From: Symsagittifera roscoffensis
Taxonomy: Eukaryota; Xenacoelomorpha; Acoela; Convolutidae
Direction: 5' to 3'
Assembly (NCBI RefSeq): GCF_963678635.1
Contig: NC_087066.1
Coordinates: forward strand, 49,969,581 to 50,033,580
DNA: 64,000 bases
Made by a program: the position numbers and the translations under genes. Below the pieces are notes generated by a model that was not told the DNA's origin, made no database searches, and saw only the letters and a list, made by a program, of their open reading frames with translations. Position 1 is the stretch's first letter. Each line of letters starts with the position of its first letter. Shown here piece after piece: positions 50,441 to 61,400 of this stretch.

Positions 50441-50744
50441 ATCACATCTTGTCCGGAAATAAGATATAAATTGTCATTTTATGTTTTTTAATGTTCACAC
50501 CTAACCCTCCGGCCCCCGGAATTTTTGGTCCTAACTAAGTGTGTTTTCGTTCGTCTTTTTTTAATCAAAAATGGCCGTTTCTGCATTTCTCTGAAATAGA
50601 CCGCTCAGAATCGAAATTTTGAAAAATAAAATTTTCGGAACTTTTTGACCCTCCTTTCTACTGATAAATGATCGTTAGGGCCTCTATCGCTGTTTTTCTA
50701 GCGCCACAGCAAGTTTGACTGTGCCAATCCGGGGGAATGGCACA
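50441..50744 (-). repeat. 5' LTR remnant (U3 end) of element C
   Basis: AAAATGGCCGTTTCTGCATT, TCTCTGAAAT, then CGAAATTTTGAAAAATAAAA, GACCCTCC and the end GGGGGAATGGCACA match the right ends of the B and D LTRs. The remainder of the LTR to the left is not recognisable. TAC directly follows, as at the left border of the element. Confidence 0.6.
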
Positions 50745-51799
50745 TACACTGGTGAACAGAAAAATACACCTCGTTGAAAAGGCTTATAAATGGAGAGAAA
50801 AAGAAGCTCACATTTAAATATCTAATAGTTTTTATCAACGCGCTAGCTTTGATAAAGATAATGGGGTAAATTTTGATACTGAATTAATATGAGAACAAGA
50901 CTTGCGTAAGCTCATTTTGGATCAATTTAATTTGCCACTTTTGCTTCACTAGACAACATATCGCATGTTAAATTTCAAAACATGAGTGTAGTTTTGAACA
51001 CGTGAATCATCTGTATAGTCGTCAAAGTTGTTTTTTATTGAAATGGGCTCTTTCGTCATGCGACAGTACGTAAACAGGTTAGATTGAGCCTTACCAACGG
51101 TATATAAATACTTCACCAACATTTTATGAGTAATTCATTTCGATTTTAATGCATCCAGAGAATTGTCAGTTAAAATCTACCCTCCTAATTTATAGCACAG
51201 ATAGATTTGTCTAAGTTGGGTGTATTTTTAGGGTTTTTGCACCCCCTAAGGCAGAGGATTGCACTCCTCAGAAATGCTAATTTTATTTTTGTTCTTATAA
51301 AGTTTGTGTGTCCGATTATGATTCGTTCCGTTTTTCGCTTAGTTTCTCTGCTAGTTTTATGACAATTTTTGTAGAGCCTGGTGCTGCTCCTCCAAAACAC
51401 GCAAAAATTAGTGGAACAAAGCTGATGTGTTCTACATCCAGATTTCTTTGTTGTTATTTTAATGTTTTGACACTCTGTTGATGTTTGTAGGCGTCAGATA
51501 TAGTTTTAGGGCAGGATTTAGCATGAGGGTTGAAAATGTTTACATCGAAAAAGGTTCGTCTGAATCGGCTTCCCCAGAGTCCATTTGCCTTGTTTGACAC
51601 CCCTAAATTGGTGTCATTAAAAGTCATGATAATTTCAAGATTTTTTCAGGCTATATTTAGCTGCTTAATTTAAGTTATTAAAATTATGAGACCGAATGAA
51701 CTAATGTTTATCTAATGTAAATCATATGAACAAAATAGACGAGAGAGAGATTCTGAGTGAGATACGAAACAATCGGGAGTGAAAATAATTATGCTCTAT
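50745..51799. other. Spacer between elements C and D
   Basis: About 1 kb of AT-rich sequence not part of either retroelement by comparison. Apart from a short fragment at 51185-51470 that resembles a retroelement protein tail, I see no gene. Confidence 0.5.
51185..51470 (-). pseudogene. Possible retroelement protein fragment
   Basis: In two minus-strand frames: GSTKIVIKLAEKLSEKRNE, then FIRTKIKLAFLRSAILCLRG. The pattern RTKI..A.LRSA.LCLRG after a K-rich helix recurs at the C-terminal end of some invertebrate retroelement polyproteins, as far as I recall. A frameshift near 51310 separates the parts. Low confidence; it may be coincidence. Confidence 0.3.
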
Positions 51800-52735
51800 T
51801 GTAACATTCGCCCGGAAGATACATATCGACGGATGACAAAACTAAGTCTTAGGACGACTGGCTAGCGTCTAAACAGAGCTTTGCATGTTTTTCACCGTCT
51901 CTACCAAGCCAGTACTTTTCGGTGGTCTTTCTTACATCGGGTCGACAAAAACGTTACTGTTCTCCGGATTCGACCAGAACGCTCAAATTAACTGAATTAC
52001 ATGCAAAAATAGTGAGCTCATGGCTGGGTCTCAGTATCCCCAGACCACGAGGTCACTCCTAAAAACAGGGCTACTACTTATTATATTACTATTGTTTTTG
52101 TTCAGTAGATAAAAATCATCATCTCCATCGAAGATGGATCAACCCTTCCCCCCCCAACTCTTAGCACCTCATCCTTGTCAAAACTAATCCAAAAATCAAC
52201 TAAAATCAAGTCAGGACATGACAGGATGCTAAAAGTTCATATGAGTCAATAAAAGTTTTCCGTCCCGAGACCCTTCCGGATTCTTGAGTCCGGTGAATCA
52301 AGCTTCTTAAGTTCGATTTCACGACAACACGGAAGGCTGGTTTCTTACCCTTCACCGTTGTTCGCAACGGCCTTGCAACTATTGTAGCAGCACAATAGTT
52401 GCAACTCAGAACGTTCTCTGCAATCTGCTGCTGTTTTTCTTCAATTTCGACTTCTTCAATTTCGATAAAGTTGTTCTCGTCAGCGCAACTAATGTTGTTG
52501 TTGTGTTCTTTCACTCGTTTTTTGTTAAAATGGCCGTTTCAGCATTTCTCAGAAATGTGACGTCATCATTCGAATTTTTGAAATTTGAAAATACTAGAAT
52601 ATTCCAGCCTTCACCGTTTGGCTAAACGTTCCAATAACGCCCTTAGTTCTTAAAAACCACCAATCCGGAAGGCTTACTGCTAAAATTCCGAATTCTGCAG
52701 AGATTGCATTTTGGCCATTCTGGTCGAATGTCACA
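51800..52735 (-). repeat. 3' LTR of element D
   Basis: 936 bp, TGTAACATTCGCCCGGAAGA to ...GGTCGAATGTCACA. It shares scattered blocks with the B LTR: CTCC or CATCG..GATGGAT near the middle, AAAATGGCCGTTTC near 52531 and the ends. It contains an imperfect palindrome TGCAACTATTGTAGCAGCAC near 52370. Confidence 0.85.
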
Positions 52736-52748
52736 TACTCCCCGGACA
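52736..52748 (-). promoter_or_regulatory. Polypurine tract of element D
   Basis: Sense strand TGTCCGGGGAGTA immediately before the LTR, identical to element B although the two LTRs have diverged strongly. This is the expected site for plus-strand priming. Confidence 0.75.
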
Positions 52749-53550
52749 GTCCGGTCAATGTCCTCATTGAATCGCGCAATGTTCTAAATGGTTACAGTGT
52801 CATCGAACAGAATTTACAAAATGCACGAAATTACTTTTATCTACGTCACATCGACTCACTGCAGAATATAAATGGCATCATACTACATCACTATAGCCTT
52901 CAAATTCTTTCATTAATCTGCACATTGAGGATATGACTTAAGATAAAATATTGATTCTGACTTCCAGTGTCAATGTCCCGATTAAAACTTCTTCTCTTAT
53001 ATTTAAAAGGTGTTGGCTTGCAGGACAGTCCTGCCAACCAACAAGCTAAAATTATCCTACTACGCTCCTTCCCTTCGGAAATCTTGCTTGTTTATTGTCC
53101 TGAATATTAAAACTAAGAAACTTTGTGGTTAGAAAGAACAATGCAACAACCTCCCTCTTCAAGAGATTACTCAAGCCTTCCACTTCACCACAAAGTGATC
53201 AATCTTCCTAAGTGATTAAAAACAATCATGCAGGCTGGAATATTTAAATATACTCTTCCCTTAAGCCTTTCTAAATAAATAATAAGTGTCTCTAAAGCCA
53301 CTTCTGCTAAAATCAAAATGCAAATTTATAAATGCAACAATTTCAAAACTCAACAAAATGTTTCAGTTTTCAATTACAACTTGGTTGCTTGGTTTCTCAC
53401 TTGAGTTTTTCACACACACAAAACAATTCTGAGTTTTGACTTTTCATCATCATCCCTTTGTTCTCTTCTTGTTTCGTCGTTTAGAAGTTCTAAAACTTCT
53501 AAATTCTTCTAATTTTCTTTCTTGCTGCCTCTTGTTTTCTCGACCATTCG
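52749..53550 (-). other. 3' UTR of element D
   Basis: About 800 bp without a coding frame. Blocks conserved with B include AAATGGCATCATACTACATC and ATTAAAACTAAGAAACT. The conserved hairpin region is annotated separately at 53121-53195. Confidence 0.65.
53121..53195 (-). ncRNA. Conserved hairpin in the 3' UTR of element D
   Basis: CTTTGTGG (53121-53128) pairs fully with CCACAAAG (53188-53195); an inner CTCTT/AAGAG hairpin lies at about 53155-53165. Element B keeps a similar fold with other bases at 21162-21238. Confidence 0.5.
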
Positions 53551-56500
53551 TCAATGCTCCATTTCCTCCTCCTGTGACACTGACTCCGCGCTTTCGGTTT
53601 CCGTGTCTTGTAGCACGTCATTGACTATCCTGACGCTGTTGGAAGCCGTCCTCCAACACTTCTGCTCTTCCACCCTCTGTTTACAGCAAGGTAGGGGATC
53701 CACGTTTGATTCTCTGTTTCTACAGAAGCTGTTGTGGAGACACAACGTCACGTTTCTCTCCAAATCTTCTTTCAGCATCTCTGCCTTCTCATTTCCACTA
53801 CGCTCGCTCGTCCTGGAAATTCTTTTCACAGCGGTGGTCACTGCATTCCGATGGGTCACGAAAGCTCGCTTGAAAGCTCCTGCCCCAATGTCCAGCTGAT
53901 ATTCACTGTATACTCTGCCATGCTTCGACATATGCTTTTTCGCATACTCGTACAACCATGCAGTCATGTTAGCTCTGAACCATAGCATCAATCGTTTTCT
54001 TGCCCATATCTTCTTCACTTCCATCGGAATGTTTAGAACTTTGCACATTGTCTCAAAAAGATCTAAATCTTTTAGACAATCTAATTTCCGTAATTGTTCT
54101 CTCGTCGGTGCCTCCTGTCTATTATTTTCTCTCACATGAGCTTCCAGCCATCGTATCGCCATCATAACTCCCACTATCACTATTGTTACGGGCTGTGATG
54201 AATCTGGTAAACCCATGGAGAGCAGCTCTCCAGAGTCCCAGATCAACATCAGATTACTACGCTTGGGATACCACCAGGTCTGCAGCAAGCAGTGGCAAGG
54301 AAACTCATCATGCGTCAACATGATGCTCCTCCAATTACGTTTTCCCGAAGCTTCCAGCAATGGTTCCACTTCCATCATCACTCGGTGGATTTCATCATTC
54401 TCATCTACTGCATTGTAATCTGTGACAGTTGATCCTCCCTGTTTCTGTTTTTCGAAGTCACTGAAGTTCCCGCTCACATATCCCATGAACTTCTTTCCTA
54501 GTATTGACTCCAACTCTTCTTTGGTTCTCTCTGGAATTGCTGAGAACATCTTAAATAGTAACTCGTAAGACTTTTCAGACATCCTCGCTAACCTCACACA
54601 CTTCGGCACTGAGAAGGCTTGATCCACAATCGTTCTTGTACTCTTTACGTCCACAGCTACGAAATGTACAGGATATCTGCTCTTGCACATTGGAGCCAAC
54701 GTTGAGCCCACCAAATATCGTGCTCCTGATGGTCTACAATAAGCTTCGCTGTGTCTGATGTTCATCTCTGTTTCGATTGCTTCCCTCCATTTTCCTATAT
54801 ACTTCTGCTCAGTCTGCAGAACGCCTGGGAATACTTCTACGCTGATGGCTGTGACCATCTCATGTTTCTGTTCTAGATTCAATAGTGACTCTAAAGAACC
54901 AAAAATGCTGTAGAATCCTAGTGCTGTCACTAGATTCACATCGGTTCCTCCATGGCAATCTGCTATCAGTTCCGTTTCCGTTCTTGCTTTCATCACTACA
55001 TTTCCAAACAAAACTGTCAACTGCTTGTGTTGTTTCTCCAGGGTTTTCACACAGTCTAGACTTCCACAAACGTGACCCTCTAGTCCACAGACTGCCGCCA
55101 GACAGCTACCAGGTTTGACCCAGTCTTCTAGTCCCCAGCCAGGCAACTCCACTTTATCTTCTCCGTTGCTCTTAGAGGCTGTTATCATCACATTATATAT
55201 GATGTTGAGGTCACGCAGGTTACAGTCTGCATTCAGTTCCCTCTGTATGTCTTGTGTCGCCCGTAATATTGAGTCAGCGTTGGGACTAGGACACCATGAT
55301 GGCCTCATAAATTCCCACACTGCCATCAAGCTCGTTCTCAGTAACTCATCTGAGAATCCCAACCCAAACTCCACTCTCTTGTCGGATTTTGGTACTGAAG
55401 GTGCAGTCACCTCTTCTTCCAAGACCAGTCCCAATTTGGCCTGTGGATTGTTGACGCTTTTAATCGTTACAATTCTGGACGTCCAGAATCTTAGTAACAC
55501 CGCCTGCTCGTAATCAAAGAAGCAATCACGTATGTCTTCACTCAGGAAAGGATTGTACGCTATCCCTATGATCCCAGATACATAGCTATATGACTTCTTC
55601 TTGATCGGTCCACAGTATTCACTGGACTTCGGCAATGCTCCCATAGATTCTTTAGTGAGTCTCAGCTCCTTGTTTGAGAATCTCCTGATCTCATCTATCT
55701 TTTTCATGGGCTCCAATTCTTCAGGTTCTTTCATGTTCACCCTCATCGGTTTACTTTGCTGCATCTCCAGCATTGCTAGTAAGAACAAGGCTTTCGTTCG
55801 CTCATCGCCTTCCCTCAACATTTTAACACAAGTGTTTAATGCAGGTACTGAAATCTGCTCTATCAGGAATCGAATGAAACAGAGAGCGTCTCTCCGCTTC
55901 GCACACGCTACTGCTGCTCCCTCCTGGACTATCAGATCCCTCAGATTCGTCATAAGGAAAACCTTTCCTTCTTTTGATCTCTTTCTTTCTTCTGAATCAT
56001 ATTCTTCGCGAGTCAGTCCCATCATACACCAGGCGAACCTGAGTTGTAACTCTGTCCTTACGTAAGGTACTGCCACGAGAGCATGTATTCTTGGCGTAGT
56101 CATCATTTCTTCCTCGAAATACCTCAACACTACTGCTTTCCATGGAAGGCTCACTAACTGCTCGATCGTTTCCGCCTCTACGTCAGACGACGCCAAAGTT
56201 CCATACGCCTTCTGCTTGAGGGTGGTGCCTTGCAACATTGTTTCCAGATAACCCTCCATGGCTTTTTCGTCTTCCAGGGCCATTACATACCCTCTAGCCG
56301 AGTTTCGGTATTCCAACATCTCCATGTATCCACCGGTGGGTTCATCTATCTACACTGTCTCAGACACTGTTAGTCTGTTGTATTCCACTGGTGTTAGTTG
56401 TCCTGCAACACTTCCCTTTCCATGATTCATGGGAGATGGTTTGAAGTCCCTCATTTTACTCTCTCCACATTGACTGAGTATTTCCATTTCTAAAGTTGCT

Positions 56501-56850
56501 CCAGTCAGAGTGCGGTCACTCCTTTTGGATTTATAACCGGTTGACTTTATTCCCGCCATGAGAATGGGTGGCACCATCGCTATGTCACTTAATATTCTAT
56601 CTGTGCCAGACAATTGATAATCACCTTGCCCCAAATCCATGACTTCTTCGACTCGCTTCCTTTTCGCTGAGTTACCAGCTTTCATCGATATTTCTGAATC
56701 CACTTTCGTCTTTCCAATTCTCCTCGGCATCACTCTGCTGCCTAACTTCATTTTCATCGCATTGATTTTATCAATCACCATTTTCGATCGCATCGTTCCT
56801 CTCCTGGTCCTTGACAGGTACACCACCTCTCCATCGTCCTGCGGTGTCAT
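53551..56850 (-). CDS. Element D: ORFX, large protein of unknown function
   Basis: A 1,100-codon frame, open except for one TAG at 56350-56352 that splits it into 166 and 924 codons. Element B has sense sequence at that place. The start ATG at 56850 overlaps the stop of the upstream frame as ATGA. The N-terminus is basic (RRGTMRSKM, RVMPRRIGKTK, AKRKRVEE, a possible nuclear signal). The rest is helical-looking with conserved tracts: MEMLEYRNSARGY, FIRFLIEQISVPALNTCVK, GIAYNPFLSEDIRDCFFDYE, SWCPSPNADSI, LIADCHGGTDVNLVTALGF, SEAYCRPSGARYLV, PCHCLLQTWWYPKRSN and a Cys-rich tail with CRNRE and PLPCC. No signal peptide; only one weak hydrophobic stretch (VTIVIVGVMMAI). I do not recognise a domain. 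A particle, nucleoprotein or replication cofactor is conceivable; envelope is unlikely. Confidence 0.8.
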
Positions 56851-58445
56851 CTTATCTTGATGGGAGAATTCGCTTCACTCTCATCAGTAGCTGAGTCGGT
56901 CAATAACTCACTCGGTCTTCCTTCACACTCATCAAGCTTGTCAAGTACTTCTCTCATCAAGGGTTGATTGAGACCTGTTTTGAGAATGGATCGGGTCCCA
57001 TAGCTCTGAACCACAGTCCAGACTTCTTCCATGAACGCCACTCTGTCCAGCTTACATCCTGTCCTACTCTCGTGGTCTCGGTGATGTACTTCCCATTCTT
57101 CTTCGGGCAGCGTTCCCAAGAAGGTTACCCTGGCTGAGGCCTCAATTCTTCTCCTCCTAGGTGAATCCATGAGGATTCTCTGGTCGTTATTTCTTGAATT
57201 GCCAGGAGAGCTGCTCTCCGGCAAATTCCGTTTCATTTCCATAAAGGCTGACGGAGGCTCCAGTGTCGAGGTGCCTTCATCCGCTGGCTCAGTTGCTTCC
57301 AACGTATCCGCATTGTTTTCAAGATCACTGAAGATGTTAAAATCCAGGCTGGATGTTCCTCCTGTCGATGCCCTGTCGTCTTCCCCACCAGCTTGAGCTT
57401 GTTGCATGGGTTCTTCAGTCTGACGGCTTCCACCCTGTCCGTCATCTCCTTCTGACTTATCCTTATTCGAGTTCGATGGTCCTTGTTCGTCATTGTCGGC
57501 TTCTTCATGGAATCTCGGTATGAGCAATGTACCGGCCGATTTATCTTCCTCTTCTCCATGGACCACTTTGATTTCTTCGCAGCCGAAGGGTGCTAGGAAA
57601 GTTCTCGTCTGCAATACTCCTCCAACTTTCATCTCCTTCCTCACACTGGTCAGGATCAATGAGGCTTCAGGCAATTCTGTCCTGCCTCTCATTCTCATCG
57701 GAGCTAAGCCTAGTCCTTTCCATTCCTCATCAAATCTTCCAGGCTTGGGAGTAGCGGCGTTGCTTATTCGCCTTCTCGTCGCTTGATCCGTGTATGCAAA
57801 TCGTGTGTACTGTAACACGGCGGCATTTCTCCCTACGAAGTATGGATCCATCGTTCCCATGAAATTCCCTACTCTCCTTTCATTGGTTTCGAATGCTCTC
57901 AATCTAGGAGTTTGTACTACGGAGACTGCTCCGAGCAGCATCCTTCTTATCAGAGGGAATTCAGGGATTGCCTCCGGTAGCTTCTTGTAATCGCCCCAGT
58001 CCTTCGTCTCTTCTCTCACTTTGTGATTGGCTGCTGTGAGACGAGGCACTCTGGTCATTTCACCATTCGTTTTGTCATAGGGCCTCAGATTCCAAAGCTT
58101 TGGAAACACCTCGATGTGCCCTCTTTCTACTTCTCTCATGCGGTCACAGAAGTGATAGTCGAAATTGATGACTGTCATCTCTGGCTCCGATATTTTCGCA
58201 AATAACAGATCTTCACTCATGAGCTCTCGCAATGCGTGCTGCCCACTCCAGTTCAGTGTACTACCGTCCACTGCCGTTATGAGGTTCAGGTGCAGCACCG
58301 ACCTCCTATATGCTTCCACTTTAACGTCAGGGAACGCAAAGGTGACTGCTGGTCCATAGATCACTGTCACGAACTCCGTGACTCCTCTGATCAGCGCCAA
58401 TGGATCGATTCTCATAGCTAAGCTCAAATCTGTTAATAGCGGCAT
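56847..58445 (-). CDS. Element D: C-terminal unit of the SGNH polyprotein, unknown function
   Basis: 532 codons from the Met at 58445, but in the same frame as the SGNH region upstream with only one TAA (58479-58481) between them. In element C the corresponding frame has no stop. So this is probably the tail of a ~1,880-residue protein. Features: PLLTDLSLAMRIDPLALIRG, YGPAVTFAFPDVKVEAYRRS, FPKLWNLRPYDKTNGE, RRMLLGAVSVVQTPRLRAFE, a ~170-residue acidic, Ser/Glu-rich low-complexity stretch, and a conserved end VTFLGTLPEEEWE, FMEEVWTVVQSYG, LNQPLMREVLDKLDE. No known family recognised. It ends at ATGA, coupled to ORFX. Confidence 0.75.
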   Translation of the reverse strand: MPLLTDLSLAMRIDPLALIRGVTEFVTVIYGPAVTFAFPDVKVEAYRRSVLHLNLITAVDGSTLNWSGQHALRELMSEDLLFAKISEPEMTVINFDYHFCDRMREVERGHIEVFPKLWNLRPYDKTNGEMTRVPRLTAANHKVREETKDWGDYKKLPEAIPEFPLIRRMLLGAVSVVQTPRLRAFETNERRVGNFMGTMDPYFVGRNAAVLQYTRFAYTDQATRRRISNAATPKPGRFDEEWKGLGLAPMRMRGRTELPEASLILTSVRKEMKVGGVLQTRTFLAPFGCEEIKVVHGEEEDKSAGTLLIPRFHEEADNDEQGPSNSNKDKSEGDDGQGGSRQTEEPMQQAQAGGEDDRASTGGTSSLDFNIFSDLENNADTLEATEPADEGTSTLEPPSAFMEMKRNLPESSSPGNSRNNDQRILMDSPRRRRIEASARVTFLGTLPEEEWEVHHRDHESRTGCKLDRVAFMEEVWTVVQSYGTRSILKTGLNQPLMREVLDKLDECEGRPSELLTDSATDESEANSPIKIR

Positions 58446-58478
58446 GCCTCCAACATGTCGTCTAACATCTTCCTCTCT

Positions 58479-61400
58479 TTAAATTGTCTCGTCTTCTCCG
58501 GTTCCAAACCGATTTTGCTGCAAGAGATACTGGATAAGAGTGTGTCTCAGGTCTCTTATTTTGTTCCACGAGTCTGTGGATTTCTTCATATCCAGATTCC
58601 TCACTCTCTCTTTCATCTGCTCTGGACAACGTGCCAGTTTCATCAGTCCTCCCAAGTTTCCGTGGGTTATTGCGATCAATGTCAGAAGTCCATCTAGTCG
58701 CAGGTTCTGTATTCCATCCGTAAGCAGTATCGCCGATCCTTTTACGAAACTCTCCGCTCCGAACGTCACGAACAAGGCTATTAATTCCACTATCGATACT
58801 TTCACTACTGCTTTGAGGAATTCCTTTATCAAATAGTGCGAGACTTTCGGGTAAATTTTTGCCAAGAAGGACGCGGTCCATCCGGCTCCCAACCCTTCTA
58901 GCATGCTGTCTGTCCTTTCAAATCCCTCCTGTCCCTTCACTTCCTGGGTCCAGAAGGTTTCCAGAGTAATCTGACACATTCTGTTCACGAACTCAGCTGT
59001 CTTTTCTCCGGCATTTTCCGCCAGGTTCACCTCCCTCAACAAGTAGGCGTGTATCTTAGTGATCATTACTGGGCGTTGCTGAAAAGCATCTGCACCCAAT
59101 GCCGCTACTCTAGGATTCAGGTGTAGCCACTGGTTTGCTTCCGGCTTGGTTCTCAACACCATCGCTTCCAGATGAGCTCTCGTCTCCAGTGAATTCTTTC
59201 TTCTCGTGTCTTCACTCGCCACTTCCATTGCTCGGAACCACAAGTCGTTGGACATTGCCGTGATTACTCGATGGTCGTCATCTATTCCTGGTTTCAGTTT
59301 GAGTTGCCGACTGAAGTTGGACAGTTCCAACCCCAGCACTTCGTCCAACACTAACATGTGTAGCGCGTGGTCCTTGAACCCTCTCATCGCGTTTGAGATA
59401 TCTGACCATACTGCAGGCAGTTCAGCCTTAAGTGGCCTCAGGTTCTCCATTTCTATCATGCGATTCGGGGCTGATATGATCACATCATATTTTCCCTCCG
59501 AAAGTAAGGCTACCATTGCATACACAAATTTCAGTCCATCCGGGAGATGTGCATATCCCGGAGACAACGCAAATACTACTCTCAACGTCACTTTATTGAA
59601 TGATCCCTCCTTCGTCGCGTCCACCACTTCACCCATCGACTCCAGGATGTCTTTTATCGCTGGCCATACTGCGTTTTCTGCTGTTGCAGGATCTCTGAGC
59701 CTGCTCAGAAAACCTCTACTGTGTAGATGGTCATTGATGCCAGCAAACACAATCGTTATCGGGTTAATTTCTGTCTGCCTTTGTACCCCTATAGCCAATG
59801 ACACTGATTGCAATAGGTGTAGGTCAACTGCGGCCAGCATCATGACGTCCGGCCAAAACAAAGACTTAGAGGTGTACACGAACTCTGAATTCGCTACTAC
59901 CATGATTTTGGCCTTTCTCATCTCTGCTTTGTCGTAGGCGGCGAAGATGGTCTCATCTTTCTTTATCGCTGTCAATCCGCCATATCTCTGGGCATCACCA
60001 TCTTGGTTCACTAGTTTTGGGTACACTCTCTCCTTCACATGACCAGGTGGTGTCGTCAATTGCCTAAATATCTTCACGTGTTGTCCAATCGGCGCTCTCG
60101 CCGTCAGGAATCTTCCTGGTCTCTCTTCACGATTCCTCTCATCATGGTTCAATCTCACATCTTGCAACGGTCTTGCATTCACAGGTCCCATTGTGTTGTT
60201 GGAAGGCAGTCCCTCCAAGTCGGCAAATCTCAAGGCCGTCGTGGAGCTGAAATTTATGCTAGCGGCTATCAACCAGTCTACGCCGGTTATCGAGTACAAT
60301 CTGCTGACGGATAGCGTCGCTCCATTCAGCATCCTCCTCGCATCTTCGATGAAGCTCACTCTCTGTAGGTCCAGCTTCATTAGTTTGTCTTTGTATATAT
60401 GCCAAGGAGACGGTATGGATCGCGACCACATCAATGAGCCTCTGCTCGGTCTCTCCTCTCGACTGGTACTCGTCGTCTCCGATCTAGTCTCCGATCTAGA
60501 TGTGCCTGCTACTTCTTCGATTGGTTGGTTGACAGGTCCTATCCTTCTCCTAGGATGAATTGTCCTCCTCATCGGTGCTTCTCCCAACCGATCCTGTACG
60601 TCTGTTCTTCGACCTGGTTCACTGGAGCTTTGTTGCCGGTAATTTGTGACGGCTGGGACCGTACCCAAGCGTGTTTCCAGGTTAGGAGGCACAAAGGTGG
60701 TGATCACCGTATCACTCACCGTTCCCTCTTCCTTCAGCACTCCTGTGTCAAAGAGTTCTGCTTCCAGCTCATCCAACCGTTCTTGGAAGACTCGATTCAA
60801 CCAAGCTTGTCCTTCGACACTGTCGAAGTGGATGCCATCTGTGGTCAGTCTGGCTTGATCCATGGCTCTCAATTCATGTTCAATGTCCATGAGGATCAAT
60901 CTTCCGGCATTTCGATTTGCTAGGTTTCTCAAGATGTTGTTCCACCTCATGACTCCCTCGTTGTGCCTTCTTCCTGATGCTGTCAGGCTTCTTGCGTTCA
61001 TTGGCACTGTGCAAACGGTCAGTACCGCGCAACTGAACTTCTGCCAGAGAGTAGTGAACAAACACACCATCATTGATTCCCACAGTGCTTCCTGCTCATC
61101 TGATCCTCTGGAGATATCATTCGTCCCAACTAAGATCATCACATTGGGTATCTTCCCTGGATTCATCAGCTCCACCATGCGATATAATTGGGCAATCGTC
61201 GCGCCTCCAAAGGCCATCACCGTGGTGACCCATGAGGTCCTCAAATTCGACAGCACTCTGACTAAGCTGTCTCCCAATATCAGGTGAGATGTCCCGAGGG
61301 GTGGTTGCTGCAGGTTCACAGCCGGGCTCCAGGTAGCTCGATTGAAGCAGGCCCTCGGATCTGACTCCGGAACTCCTGTGAAATTATACTTCAATTGATT

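Larger units (their letters stand above)
16877..50744 (-). mobile_element. Element C: old giant Ty3/Gypsy retrotransposon, interrupted by element B
   Basis: Reading the minus strand from 50744: LTR-like sequence, leader, degraded gag-pol with macro domain (49189-42353), the SGNH polyprotein region (41999-36618), and, beyond the inserted element B, the end of that polyprotein (19882-19651), the unknown 3' ORF (19320-17730) and a 3' LTR (17529-16877). Both sides of element B rejoin one coding region, which shows a single host element. It is full of stops, frameshifts and deletions (gag, RT core). TAC borders both ends. The 5' LTR is only partly recognisable, so the right boundary is less certain than the left. 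Confidence 0.7.

Noticed and set aside
53551-56850. ORFX as an envelope gene, given its position after pol
   Set aside because: No signal peptide, no strong transmembrane anchor, no furin-like site and a basic N-terminus.
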